From Bordetella sp. BOR01 (GTDB lineage Bacteria > Pseudomonadota > Gammaproteobacteria > Burkholderiales > Burkholderiaceae_B): a DNA stretch of 64,000 nucleotides. The stretch lies in NCBI RefSeq assembly GCF_019218885.1, contig NZ_JAHUWT010000003.1:992001-1056000 (forward strand), read 5' to 3'. The position numbers were made by a program, and so were the translations under genes. The notes under the pieces were generated by a model. The model did not search any database, had not been told where the DNA came from, and saw nothing but the letters and a program-made list of their open reading frames with translations. Below are positions 8,087 to 17,257 of the stretch, one piece after another; position 1 is the stretch's first letter; each line of letters opens with the position of its first letter.

Positions 8087-9652
8087 TCAGGTCAGGGCGG
8101 TTTTCTTGCGCGACTTGGGCATCTCGATGAAAATCTCGCTGCCGCGCGGCTTCTTGCCGAACAACGCGCCGTCGGATACGCCGCCCGAGCAGCCGTTGCC
8201 GAACGTGAAGCCGCAACTGCCCTTGTCGTTGAAACTGTCCTCGACCATTTCCTTGTGGCTGGACGGCACCACGAAACGGTCTTCGTAGTTGGCAATGGCC
8301 ATGATGCGGTACATGTCGTGCACGGTGGCACGGTCCAGCCCGACATCGGCCAGGATGTCCTCGTCGCGCTCGCCATGCACCGATTCGGCACGCATGTAGG
8401 CACGCATGGCCAGCAGGCGTTCCAGGGCCCGCTGCACAGGGGCCTCATCGCCCGCGGTCAGCAAGTTGGCCAGGTAGCGCATGGGAATGCGCAACGTGGA
8501 CACATCGGGAATCACGCCGGCCTTGCCGACCGTCTTGTGATGCATGTGGCCGGCTTCGGCCGCCGACTGGATGGGCGACAGCGGCGGTATGTACCAGACC
8601 ATGGGCAGCGTGCGGTATTCGGGATGCAGCGGAAAGGCTACCTTCCATTCGCAGGCCATCTTGTATACGGGCGATTGGCGCGCGGCCTGCAGCCAGGATT
8701 CGGCTATACCCTGGCGGCGCGCCTGGGCGATCACCTCGGGCGAATTCGGATCCAGGAACATGTCGAGCTGCGCCTGGTACAGGTCTTTCTCGTCAGTGCT
8801 GGCGGCGGCGGCCTCGATGCGGTCGGCATCGTACAGCAGCACCCCCAGGTAGCGGATGCGGCCCACGCAGGTTTCGGAACATACGGTCGGCTGGCCGGCC
8901 TCGATGCGCGGATAACAGAAGGTGCACTTCTCAGCCTTGCCGCTTTGCCAGTTGTAGTACACCTTCTTGTACGGGCAACCCGAGATGCACATGCGCCAGC
9001 CGCGGCACTTGTCCTGGTCGACCAGCACGATGCCGTCGTCTTCGCGCTTGTAGATCGAGCCGGAAGGGCAACTGGCCACGCACGCGGGGTTCAGGCAGTG
9101 TTCGCACAGGCGCGGCAGGTACATCATGAAAGTGTTCTCGAAGGTCGAGTACATCTCTTTCTGCACGCCCTCGAACAGCGCATCGCGGCTGCGCGAACTG
9201 AATTCGCCGCCCAGGTCGTCTTCCCAGTTGGGGCCCCAATGGATCTTGTCCATTTTCCGGCCCGTCAGCACGGACACGGGGCGAGCCGTGGGCGGTGTCT
9301 GGCTCAGCGGGGCATTCTGCAGGTGTTCGTAGTCGTAGGTGAACGGTTCGTAGTAGTCGTCGATGGCGGGCAGGTTGGGGTTGGCGAAAAGATTGGCCAG
9401 GATCTTCAGCTTGCCGCCCTGGCGCGGCTCGAGCTTGCCCGCGGGCGTGCGCGTCCAGCCACCATTCCAGCGCGACTGGTTTTCCCATTCTTTGGGGTAG
9501 CCGATGCCAGGCTTGGTTTCCACGTTGTTGAACCAGGCGTACTCGACACCGTCGCGGCTGGTCCAGACGTTCTTGCAGGTAATGGAGCAGGTATGGCAGC
9601 CGATGCACTTGTCCAGGTTCAGGACCATACCGACTTGGGCACGGATTTTCAT
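8087..9652 (-). CDS. narH: respiratory nitrate reductase beta subunit NarH
   Basis: NarH is the iron-sulfur subunit that relays electrons from NarI to NarG. The 521-residue protein has four cysteine clusters: CIGCHTCSITC near residue 16, CEHCLNPACVASCPSG, CRGWRMCISGCPYKKVYYN (the Trp marks the 3Fe-4S site of NarH), and CTFCYPRIEAGQPTVCSETC. The start ATG at 9652 overlaps the narG stop (ATGA), so translation is coupled. A longer open frame to 9700 lies inside narG and is not used. Length is normal for NarH. Confidence 0.95.
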   Translation of the reverse strand: MKIRAQVGMVLNLDKCIGCHTCSITCKNVWTSRDGVEYAWFNNVETKPGIGYPKEWENQSRWNGGWTRTPAGKLEPRQGGKLKILANLFANPNLPAIDDYYEPFTYDYEHLQNAPLSQTPPTARPVSVLTGRKMDKIHWGPNWEDDLGGEFSSRSRDALFEGVQKEMYSTFENTFMMYLPRLCEHCLNPACVASCPSGSIYKREDDGIVLVDQDKCRGWRMCISGCPYKKVYYNWQSGKAEKCTFCYPRIEAGQPTVCSETCVGRIRYLGVLLYDADRIEAAAASTDEKDLYQAQLDMFLDPNSPEVIAQARRQGIAESWLQAARQSPVYKMACEWKVAFPLHPEYRTLPMVWYIPPLSPIQSAAEAGHMHHKTVGKAGVIPDVSTLRIPMRYLANLLTAGDEAPVQRALERLLAMRAYMRAESVHGERDEDILADVGLDRATVHDMYRIMAIANYEDRFVVPSSHKEMVEDSFNDKGSCGFTFGNGCSGGVSDGALFGKKPRGSEIFIEMPKSRKKTALT

Positions 9653-12600
9653 GTTGCGCTTCCTTCCTCGAGCTGTTGCCCCAGCGGGCCTTCCATCCAA
9701 TCGACTTTCTTCATCTTGCGCACCACCACGTATTCATCGCGGTTGCTGCCGACGGTGCCGTAGTAGTTGAAGCCGTAGGCCTGCTGCGCATAGCCACCGA
9801 TCATGTGGGTGGGCTTGAGCACGGTGCGCGTCACCGAGTTGTGGATGCCGCCGCGCATGCCGCTGGTTTCGGCGCCAGGCACGTTGATGATCTTTTCCTG
9901 GGCGTGGTACATCAGGCACATGCCCACGGGCACGCGCTGGCTGACCACCACCCGCGCCGTCAGGGTGCCGTTGACGTTGAAGACCTCGACCCAATCGTTG
10001 TCGACCAGGCCGGCCTGCCTGGCCTCGGTTTCGGATACCCAGACGTGCGGGCCGCCGCGGCTGAGCGTCAGCATGCGCAGGTTGTCGGAATAGGTGCTGT
10101 GAATGCCCCACTTCTGGTGCGGCGTGATCCAGTTCAGCACCAGCTCGTGTTCGCCATTGGGATACTTGCCCAGCATCGGTGCCACGGTGCGCGTATCGAT
10201 AGGTGGCTTGTAGGCGCACAGCCCTTCGCCGAAATCCAGCATCCAGCGATGGTCTTGGTAGAACTGCTGGCGGCCGGTCAGGGTGCGCCACGGGATCAGT
10301 TCATGCACATTGGTATAGCCGGCGTTGTAGCTGACCTCTTCGCTTTCCAGGCCCGACCAGGTCGGCGCCGAGATGATCTTGCGCGGTTGCACCTGAATAT
10401 CGCGGAAGCGAATCTTGTCGTGCTCGCGGCCTCTTGCCAGGTGAGTGTGGTCGCGGCCGGTGATCTTGCCCAACGCTTCCCAGGCCTTGACCGATACATG
10501 CCCATTGGTTTCCGGGGCGAAGGTCAGAATCATTTCGGCGGCATCGATGGCCGTATCCAGGCGCGGCCGGCCGGAACTGACACCGGCGTCGTCGACGCGA
10601 CGATTCAGCTCGCCCAGTTCGTGCACTTCGTGCTCGGTATTCCAGTTGATGCCCTTGCCGCCGTTGCCCAGCTTGTCAAGCAACGGCCCCACCGACGTGA
10701 ACTTGCGGTAGATGTCGTTGTAGTCGCGTTCGACCACCGTCATGGACGGCGCGGTCTTGCCCGGCACCAGGTCGCATTCGCCCAGCTTCCAGTCCTTGGG
10801 TTCGAAGGCCTGGCCCAGTTCGCCCGGCGTGTCGTGCAGCAACGGCGTCAATACCAGATCTTTGCGCTTGCCCAGGTAGGGGCCGCCGATATCGCTGAAC
10901 TTGCGCGCCAGCAGCTTGTAGATTTCCCAGTCGGTCTTGCTTTCCCACAAGGGCTGCACCGCCTCGGACAACGGATGGATGAAGGGGTGCATATCGGACG
11001 TGTTGAGGTCGTCTTTCTCGTACCAGGTGGCAGTGGGCAGCACGATGTCGCCGTACAGGCAGGTGGTGCTCATGCGGAAATCGAGTACGGTCAGCAGGTC
11101 GAGCTTGCCCTCCGCCGCCTCTGCGCGATAACGCACCTGCGATGGCTTGATGGCATCGGCCTCGTCGCCGAACACGGCGTTCTGCGTACCCAGCAGGTAT
11201 TTCAAGAAGTACTCGTGGCCCTTGCCGCTGGAACCCAGGATGTTCGAGCGCCACACGAACATGTTGCGCGGGAAGTTGGCCGGGTTGTCGGGATCGTCGC
11301 AGCTCAGGTTCAGGTGGCCGCCTTGCAGGCGCTGGGCAGCGTAGGCCACCGGGTCTTGGCCGGCGGCCTCGGCCTGCGCCACCACGTCCAGTGGATTGGT
11401 CTCGAGCTGCGGCGCCGACGGCAGCCACCCCATGCGTTCGGACTTGGCGTTCAGGTCGATCATGCTGACCTGGTTGTAGCGTGCCGCATCGGCGGTAGGG
11501 CCCAGGATGTCGCTGATCGGCAATTTCTCGTGGCGCCACTGGCTGGTGTGCGCGTAGAAGAACGAGGTACCGTTCATGTGCCGCGGCGGGCGCGACCAGT
11601 CGGACGCGAAGGCCAGCGGCGCCCAGCCGAACTGCGGACGCAGCTTTTCCTGGCCCACGTAATGCGCCCAGCCGCCGCCGCTCTTGCCCACGCAGCCGCA
11701 CATCATCAACAGGTTGATGATGCCCCGGTAAGTCATGTCCATGTGATACCAGTGGTTCAGCGCGGCGCCGACGATCACCATGGACTTGCCCTGGGTGTCG
11801 TGGGCGTTTTGCGCGAACTCGCGCGCCACCTGGATAACCAGGTGGCGCGGCACGGTGGTGTGCTTTTCCTGCCAGGCCGGCGTGTAGGGAACATCGTCGT
11901 CGTACGAGGCGGCCACGTTCTCGCCGCCCAGGCCGCGGTCGACGCCGTAGCTGGCCATCTGCAGGTCGTAAACAGTGGCCACGCAGGCCGGGGTTCCATC
12001 GGCCAGCGTGATGCGGCGCACGGGCACGTTGCGCACCAGCACGCTGCCGTGTTCGCCGCCGAAGTACGGAAAGCCCACGCCCATCACGGCGTCGTGGTTG
12101 TCCAGCAAGGTAAGGGCGGGGTCGATCTTGCGGCCGCTGCCGCCGTCGTGCGATTCGAGGTTCCAGCGCCCGAGCCTGGCACCGCCATCGACGCCCGCCT
12201 CGCCCCAGCGAAAACCGATACTGCCATTGGGCGCCACCAGTTCGCCGGTCTGGGAATCGATGACCAGTGTCTTCCAGTCGGGGTTGTTGTGCTGGCCCAG
12301 CGCATCGACCAGTTGCGAGGCGCGCAGGAAGTGGTCGGGCACCAGGCAGCCATCGCGCTCTTTCAACTGCACCAGCATGGGCATGTCGGTGTAGCGGCGG
12401 GCGTAGTCGTGGAAGTAGTCGGAAGCGTTGCTGTGATGGAATTCTTTCAGTATGACGTGGCCCATGGCCAGCGCCAGCGCCGCGTCGGTGCCCTGCTTGG
12501 GCGCCAGCCAGATATCGCCGAACTTGACCATTTCGCCGAAGTCGCTGGAAACGGCCACCGTCTTGGTGCCTTTGTAGCGAACCTCGGTATAGAAGTGCGC

Positions 12601-13389
12601 ATCGGGGGTACGCGTCTGGGGCACATTCGAGCCCCATACCATCAGGTAGGTAGAGTTGTACCAATCGGCCGACTCGGGCACGTCGGTTTGTTCGCCCCAC
12701 ACCTGCGGGCTGGCAGGCGGCAGGTCGCAGTACCAATCGTAGAAGCTCAGGCAGGCGCCCCCCAGCAGGCTCAGGTAGCGCGCCCCGGCGGCGTAGCTGA
12801 CCATCGACATGGCGGGAATGGGCGAAAAGCCGATCAGGCGGTCGGGGCCGAACTGCTTGATGGTGTAGGCATTGGCGGCCGCGATGATCTCGGTGGCGGT
12901 GTCCCAGTCGGCCCGTACGAAGCCGCCCAGGCCGCGCACCGACTTGTAGCGCTTGGCCTTGACCGGATCCTGGCTGATGGATTCCCAGGCGGCGATGGGG
13001 TTCATGGTCTTGCGCGCCTCGCGCCACATTTCCACCAGGCGGCCGCGAATCATTGGATACTTCACGCGCTGCGCCGAATAGACGTACCAGCTATACGAGG
13101 CGCCGCGCGGGCAGCCACGGGGCTCATGGTTGGGCAGGTCGGGGCGGGTACGGGGGTAATCGGTTTGCTGGGTTTCCCAGGTGATCAGGCCGTTCTTGAC
13201 GTACACCTTCCACGAACACGAGCCGGTGCAGTTGACGCCGTGCGTGGACCGCACGACCTTGTCGTGCTGCCAGCGGCTACGATAGGCGTTTTCCCAGCTA
13301 CGGTCTTCATTGACGACTTCGCCGTGGCCGCCGGAGTAGGTGGATTTCACCCGCGACATGAATTTCAGCCGGTCCAGGAAATGACTCAT
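9649..13389 (-). CDS. narG: respiratory nitrate reductase alpha subunit NarG
   Basis: NarG is the catalytic subunit that reduces nitrate to nitrite at a molybdenum bis-MGD centre on the cytoplasmic side of the membrane. The 1246-residue protein begins MSHFLDRLKFM. It has the His-Cys3 4Fe-4S binding region (STHGVNCTGSCSWKVYVKNG, about residues 48-67) and later the block FYDWYCDLPPASPQVWGEQT, whose Asp ligates molybdenum. The ATG at 13389 is preceded by GGAG at a good distance. The large open frames on the opposite strand across this gene are its codon-bias shadow. It overlaps narH by four bases. Confidence 0.96.
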   Translation of the reverse strand: MSHFLDRLKFMSRVKSTYSGGHGEVVNEDRSWENAYRSRWQHDKVVRSTHGVNCTGSCSWKVYVKNGLITWETQQTDYPRTRPDLPNHEPRGCPRGASYSWYVYSAQRVKYPMIRGRLVEMWREARKTMNPIAAWESISQDPVKAKRYKSVRGLGGFVRADWDTATEIIAAANAYTIKQFGPDRLIGFSPIPAMSMVSYAAGARYLSLLGGACLSFYDWYCDLPPASPQVWGEQTDVPESADWYNSTYLMVWGSNVPQTRTPDAHFYTEVRYKGTKTVAVSSDFGEMVKFGDIWLAPKQGTDAALALAMGHVILKEFHHSNASDYFHDYARRYTDMPMLVQLKERDGCLVPDHFLRASQLVDALGQHNNPDWKTLVIDSQTGELVAPNGSIGFRWGEAGVDGGARLGRWNLESHDGGSGRKIDPALTLLDNHDAVMGVGFPYFGGEHGSVLVRNVPVRRITLADGTPACVATVYDLQMASYGVDRGLGGENVAASYDDDVPYTPAWQEKHTTVPRHLVIQVAREFAQNAHDTQGKSMVIVGAALNHWYHMDMTYRGIINLLMMCGCVGKSGGGWAHYVGQEKLRPQFGWAPLAFASDWSRPPRHMNGTSFFYAHTSQWRHEKLPISDILGPTADAARYNQVSMIDLNAKSERMGWLPSAPQLETNPLDVVAQAEAAGQDPVAYAAQRLQGGHLNLSCDDPDNPANFPRNMFVWRSNILGSSGKGHEYFLKYLLGTQNAVFGDEADAIKPSQVRYRAEAAEGKLDLLTVLDFRMSTTCLYGDIVLPTATWYEKDDLNTSDMHPFIHPLSEAVQPLWESKTDWEIYKLLARKFSDIGGPYLGKRKDLVLTPLLHDTPGELGQAFEPKDWKLGECDLVPGKTAPSMTVVERDYNDIYRKFTSVGPLLDKLGNGGKGINWNTEHEVHELGELNRRVDDAGVSSGRPRLDTAIDAAEMILTFAPETNGHVSVKAWEALGKITGRDHTHLARGREHDKIRFRDIQVQPRKIISAPTWSGLESEEVSYNAGYTNVHELIPWRTLTGRQQFYQDHRWMLDFGEGLCAYKPPIDTRTVAPMLGKYPNGEHELVLNWITPHQKWGIHSTYSDNLRMLTLSRGGPHVWVSETEARQAGLVDNDWVEVFNVNGTLTARVVVSQRVPVGMCLMYHAQEKIINVPGAETSGMRGGIHNSVTRTVLKPTHMIGGYAQQAYGFNYYGTVGSNRDEYVVVRKMKKVDWMEGPLGQQLEEGSAT

Positions 13390-13537
13390 TCTTTTCTCCG
13401 TGTGCGCCGGCAACACCGGCGCGTTCTAGCTACTACTGTATTGAGGCAAGGCGCGGCCGACCATTCATCGCTGGTACAAGGTCGGCACGCCAGGCGCACT
13501 AGTTCACTTGACCGAAATGACTAGTCACCGGGCAGCA
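13390..13537 (-). promoter_or_regulatory. narK2-narG intergenic region with palindrome
   Basis: These 148 bases separate narK2 from narG and could hold a second nar promoter. TGACTAGTCA at 13518-13527 is a perfect 10-bp palindrome, and ACTAGT recurs at 13498-13503. TTGACCGAAATGAC (13509-13522) resembles the FNR/Anr site TTGAT-N4-ATCAA only in 7 of 10 positions. Nearly the same palindrome lies before narK1. No promoter can be proved by eye. Confidence 0.35.
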
Positions 13538-14923
13538 TCAGCAAGGCATCGGCGCATTGCGGCGCGCGTAGTACCACCAAGTGATGCACAGGCAACTGAC
13601 ATAGAAGGCAATGAAGCAATACAACGCCGCGCCCACGCTGCCGGTCATCTCGATCGAGCTGCCGAAGCTGCGAGGAATGAAGAAGCCGCCGTAGGCCCCG
13701 ATGGCGCCCGAGAAGCCCAGCACCGCGGCCGATTCCTTGCCGCCATCGATCAGGGCCTGCTTTTCGGCCCGCGCGCCGCGCCCGCGTGCTTGCCGCATGC
13801 GTTCCTGCAGGAAGATCACCGGAATCATGCGAAAGGTCGAACCGTTGCCCACGCCGGTCAGCGCGAACAGCACGATGAACATCGCCAGGAACCCCTGGAA
13901 GTTGCCGCCGCTGCCGGCAGTCGGGGCAAAAGCCAGCACGCCCAGCACCGCCAGGATCATGGCGGCGAACACCAGCAGCGTGACGCGCGCCCCGCCGATC
14001 TTGTCGGACACCCAGCCACCGATCGGCCGCGTCAACGACCCGACCAGCGGCCCCAGGAACGCATAGGTAACCGGATTGATTTCGGGGAACAGCGCCTTGG
14101 TCAGCATGGCAAAGCCCGCCGAGAACCCGATGAACGAGCCGAACGTGCCGACATACAGCCAGCACATCAGCCAGTTGTGCTTGCGCTTGAAGATCACGGC
14201 CTGGTCGGCGAACGATGCCCTGGCGTCGGCGATGTCATTCATGCCGAACCAGGCCGCGATCGACGAGGCCAGGATGATCGGCACCCAGATGAAGCCGGCG
14301 TTCTGCAGCCAGATCTGGTGTTCGACGCCGTCTACCATGAAGCGCTGCGGATCGCCGCCCAGCGTACCCAGTACGCCCATGGTGATGATGACCGGCACGA
14401 CGAACTGCACCACCGACACACCCAGGTTGCCGATGCCGGCGTTCATGCCGGTGGCGAAGCCTTTCTTTTCTTTCGGGAAAAAGAAACTGATGTTGGCCAT
14501 GCTGGAACTGAAGTTGCCGCCGCCAAAGCCGCACAACAGCGCCAGGGCCAGCAGGGTGGGGTACGAGGTGGTCGGGTCTTGCAAGGCAAAGCCCATGCCG
14601 AGCGCCGGGATCAGCAGCGTGGCGGTGGAAATGGCTGTCCAGCGGCGCCCGCCGAACACGGGCACCAGGAACGAGTAGAAAATGCGCAAGGTGGCGCCGG
14701 ACAGCGCGGGCAGGGCCGTCAGCCAGAACATCTGGTTCTTGGACAATTCGAAGCCTGCCTTGTCCAGGTTGACGACAACCACGCTCCAGAGCATCCAGAT
14801 GCAGAACGCCAGGCTGAGCGCGGGAATGGATATCCAAAGATTGCGGTTGGCGATGCGGGCGCCGGTGTTGCGCCAGAAGTTCTGGTTCTCGGGTTCCCAA
14901 CGGGTCAGTACATAGCTGGACAT
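13538..14923 (-). CDS. narK2: nitrate/nitrite antiporter NarK2
   Basis: This is a major facilitator superfamily transporter of the nitrate/nitrite porter family. The 461-residue protein has 12 predicted membrane segments. The two family signatures are present: GFGGGNFSSSMANISFFFP in TM5 and the C-terminal counterpart TGVGNGSTFRMIP. NarK2-type proteins exchange external nitrate for internal nitrite. The start is ATG 14923 (MSSYVLTRWEPE); an in-frame ATG at 14968 adds an unlikely 15-residue stretch. It lies between narK1 and narG. Confidence 0.9.
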   Translation of the reverse strand: MSSYVLTRWEPENQNFWRNTGARIANRNLWISIPALSLAFCIWMLWSVVVVNLDKAGFELSKNQMFWLTALPALSGATLRIFYSFLVPVFGGRRWTAISTATLLIPALGMGFALQDPTTSYPTLLALALLCGFGGGNFSSSMANISFFFPKEKKGFATGMNAGIGNLGVSVVQFVVPVIITMGVLGTLGGDPQRFMVDGVEHQIWLQNAGFIWVPIILASSIAAWFGMNDIADARASFADQAVIFKRKHNWLMCWLYVGTFGSFIGFSAGFAMLTKALFPEINPVTYAFLGPLVGSLTRPIGGWVSDKIGGARVTLLVFAAMILAVLGVLAFAPTAGSGGNFQGFLAMFIVLFALTGVGNGSTFRMIPVIFLQERMRQARGRGARAEKQALIDGGKESAAVLGFSGAIGAYGGFFIPRSFGSSIEMTGSVGAALYCFIAFYVSCLCITWWYYARRNAPMPC

Positions 14924-14986
14924 GGTGTTCTCGCGGTCGGGGGTGCCGGACGCGATGGCGTCCGGCAAGAGGGTGGAAGAGGGATA

Positions 14987-16240
14987 TCAGGCAGCCTGCA
15001 GCGCCGTGGGGCGCGATGCGGGACGGAAGCTGTAGTGCATCCAGACCAGCGAGACGCACACCGTGCCGTACATCAACATGAAGGCGCTGGAACGCACGCC
15101 CGTCAGGTCGAGCAGCACGCCGAACAGGATGGGCAGCACGAACCCGCCCAGGCCGCCGGCCAGCCCGACGATGCCCGACACGGCGCCGATGTTGTCGCCG
15201 AACTCATCCGAGATGAACTTGAAGACCGAAGCCTTGCCGATGGCCATGGCGATACCCACCACGAACATCAGGACGGTGAACAGCGTGGGCCCGATGGACA
15301 GGAACAGTTCACGCGGACCCGCGTCGGTCTCGATGATGAAGTGCGTTTGCGGATAGCTGAGAATGAAGAACGCCACCCAGCAGACCCACATCACCCACCA
15401 GGTGGTGCGATAGGCCCCGTACTTGTCGGAGATCCAGCCGCCCACGGCGCGCAGCACGCCGCCCGGCAGCGAGAAGCACGCGGCCAGCAGGGCGGCAATC
15501 TTCATGTCGAAACCGTATTCGCCGACGTAGTATTTGGTCATCCACAGCGCCAGCGCCACGTAGCCGCCGAACACCACTGAGTAGTACTGGCAGTAGCGCC
15601 ACACGCGCGGATCGCGCAGCATTGCAATTTGCGCCGACAGGCTGGCGCCCCCGCGCACGCTGTGCGCCGGGTTGGTAGCCGAGAACATCCAGAACAGGAT
15701 GGCGGTGACCAGCATCGCCACGGCATAGACCTTCGGTACGATGATCCATGCGCCGCCGGCAGCGGCGATAAGCGCCGGGGCGACGAACTTGGTCACGGCC
15801 GAACCGGAATTGCCGGCGCCGAATATCCCCATGGCCAGGCCCTGGCGGTTGCGCGGGAACCAGCGCGCCACATAGGGCGTACCTACCGAGAACGATCCGC
15901 CCGCCAGGCCGATGAACAGGCCCAGCACCAGGAAGTGCCAGTATTCGGTGGCATAGGCCAGCAGCCAGATGGCGGGCACCGAGGCCAGCATCAGCAAGAA
16001 GAAGACAATGCGGCCGCCGTAGCGGTCGGTCCAGATGCCCAGCGGCACGCGAATCAGCGATCCGCTCAGCACGGGCATGGCCGCCAACAGGCCGAATTCG
16101 GTTTCGGACAAGCCTAGTTGGGTCTTGATGGGTATGCCGAGTACGGCAAATATCATCCATACCGCGAAACAGATCGTGAAAGCGAACGTACTTGAGATCA
16201 GGACTCGGGTCGCGGCGCCCGTTGTCGGTGGGTGTGCCAT
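14987..16240 (-). CDS. narK1: nitrate/proton symporter NarK1
   Basis: This is a second MFS nitrate transporter, 417 residues, and the first gene of the nar cluster. Nitrate-signature segments are GLAGGSFSVGTPYVARWFP in the N-half and VGLAGGLGGFVLPILFG in the C-half. It belongs to the shorter NarK1 type, thought to import nitrate with protons and to start the process before nitrite accumulates. The start ATG at 16240 begins MAHPPTTG; the in-frame ATG at 16270 is less likely. It is 63 bases upstream of narK2. Confidence 0.9.
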   Translation of the reverse strand: MAHPPTTGAATRVLISSTFAFTICFAVWMIFAVLGIPIKTQLGLSETEFGLLAAMPVLSGSLIRVPLGIWTDRYGGRIVFFLLMLASVPAIWLLAYATEYWHFLVLGLFIGLAGGSFSVGTPYVARWFPRNRQGLAMGIFGAGNSGSAVTKFVAPALIAAAGGAWIIVPKVYAVAMLVTAILFWMFSATNPAHSVRGGASLSAQIAMLRDPRVWRYCQYYSVVFGGYVALALWMTKYYVGEYGFDMKIAALLAACFSLPGGVLRAVGGWISDKYGAYRTTWWVMWVCWVAFFILSYPQTHFIIETDAGPRELFLSIGPTLFTVLMFVVGIAMAIGKASVFKFISDEFGDNIGAVSGIVGLAGGLGGFVLPILFGVLLDLTGVRSSAFMLMYGTVCVSLVWMHYSFRPASRPTALQAA

Positions 16241-16333
16241 GATGGCCTCGCATGTCATTGGACATGTCAATCAAGATACGCACGCCCCCCTTCCCTGAAC
16301 ATTCGCCGACAGACCTGCCGGTCCACGGCAATG

Positions 16334-16343
16334 TGACTAGTCC
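16334..16343. promoter_or_regulatory. near-palindrome upstream of narK1
   Basis: TGACTAGTCC here matches nine of ten bases of the perfect palindrome TGACTAGTCA upstream of narG. It lies about 95 bases before the narK1 start, a reasonable distance for an activator site. The binding protein is unknown. Confidence 0.3.
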
Positions 16344-16408
16344 TTCTCGCACCGGCCGGGTATGCTGGCTCGCAATCCCTATCGACCCCGTTATGGCAGG
16401 ATGAGCAC

Positions 16409-16957
16409 GTGAACAGGAACCCCAACGACGCAAGCACCGTGATCGACTTCTGGCGCGAGGCCGGCCCGGAACGCTGGTTCCGCAAGGACGAAGCCTTCGA
16501 CCGCGCGTTCAGCGCGCGCTTCCTGGACTTGCACATGGCAGCCGCGCGACGCGAACTCGACGCCTGGGAAGACAGCGCGTACGACGGCCTGGCCTTGCTG
16601 CTATTGCTGGACCAATTCCCGCGCAATGCCTTTCGCGGCACCGGCCACATGTATGCCACCGATCCGCTGGCACGCTATTACGCGCGGCGGCTGATCCAGG
16701 CCGGGAAAGATGCCGACATCGAAGCCGGCATGCGCGTCTTCTGCTACCTGCCGCTGTCGCATTCCGAAAGCCTGGACGACCAGCGCCGGGCGGTCGCCCT
16801 GAACAAGCCGTTGGGTTCGCCATGGTTGCCCCACGCAGAAGACCACCTTCGCATCGTCGAGCGGTTTGGGCGCTTTCCGCATCGCAATCCCTTGCTGGGA
16901 CGCGAGACCACGCCAGAAGAACAGGCGTTTCTAGCCGAGGGCGGGTTTGCCGGCTGA
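16409..16957 (+). CDS. DUF924 family protein
   Basis: This 182-residue soluble protein belongs to the DUF924 family, whose biochemical function is not known. The family blocks are visible: VIDFWREAGPERWF at the N-terminus, ALLLLLDQFPRNAFRGTGHM with MYATDP in the middle, FCYLPLSHSESLDDQ, and a C-terminal HRNPLLGRETTPEEQAFL. The start is GTG at 16409. It points away from narK1, with 168 bases between them that may hold both promoters. Its last 27 bases overlap the convergent Ada-like gene. Confidence 0.85.
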   Translation: MNRNPNDASTVIDFWREAGPERWFRKDEAFDRAFSARFLDLHMAAARRELDAWEDSAYDGLALLLLLDQFPRNAFRGTGHMYATDPLARYYARRLIQAGKDADIEAGMRVFCYLPLSHSESLDDQRRAVALNKPLGSPWLPHAEDHLRIVERFGRFPHRNPLLGRETTPEEQAFLAEGGFAG

Positions 16958-17257
16958 CCGGCCGGCCACCGGCTGGCGCGCCTTCCAGGCGGCGTAGGCC
17001 CCAGGCATGCAGACAGCGCAGGGACGATAGCCCGCCGCCACCGCGGTGGCTTCATCGGCGAAGAACACGCGGTATTTCACGTAACCGCCGCGTGCCAGCG
17101 CCTGGCGCGCCGCACGGCAATCCAGCCGGCCATATATCCGAGTGCCTCGGTGGCCGCCCAAGGTGCCTGGCCGGGGGCTGGCGTGGGGCCGGCCGTCCGC
17201 GCCGATGAGCGTCCACTGTGCCGCGTTGCCCTGGCCGCCGGGCTGCGACGTGTTCAC
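16931..17257 (-). CDS. small Ada-like metal-binding domain protein
   Basis: This is a 108-residue protein starting at GTG 17257, which overlaps the ada stop as GTGA, so translation is coupled to ada. Its second half resembles the Ada N-terminal metal-binding fold: a Cys in GRLDCRAARQ, then YRVFFADEATAVAAGYRPCAVC, where the Cys-x2-Cys pair sits where Ada has its last two zinc ligands. The N-terminal 35 residues are Gly/Pro-rich and not recognised. Function is unknown. Because the adjacent Ada has lost the equivalent pair, a link between the two proteins is worth considering. Confidence 0.6.
   Translation of the reverse strand: MNTSQPGGQGNAAQWTLIGADGRPHASPRPGTLGGHRGTRIYGRLDCRAARQALARGGYVKYRVFFADEATAVAAGYRPCAVCMPGAYAAWKARQPVAGRSAGKPALG

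Noticed and set aside
9676-13524. 1282-codon open frame opposite narG
   Set aside because: It is antisense to a clear NarG in a high-GC genome; the translation is His/Gly/Ala-rich with no domain and is a codon-bias shadow.
13508-15580. 690-codon plus-strand frame opposite narK2 and narK1
   Set aside because: It is a shadow of two convincing membrane transporters; its product is low-complexity and charged.
16258-16275. TTGATTGACATGTC as an FNR/Anr box before narK1
   Set aside because: Only 7 of 10 consensus bases match and it lies too close to the start codon for a usual -41.5 activator site.
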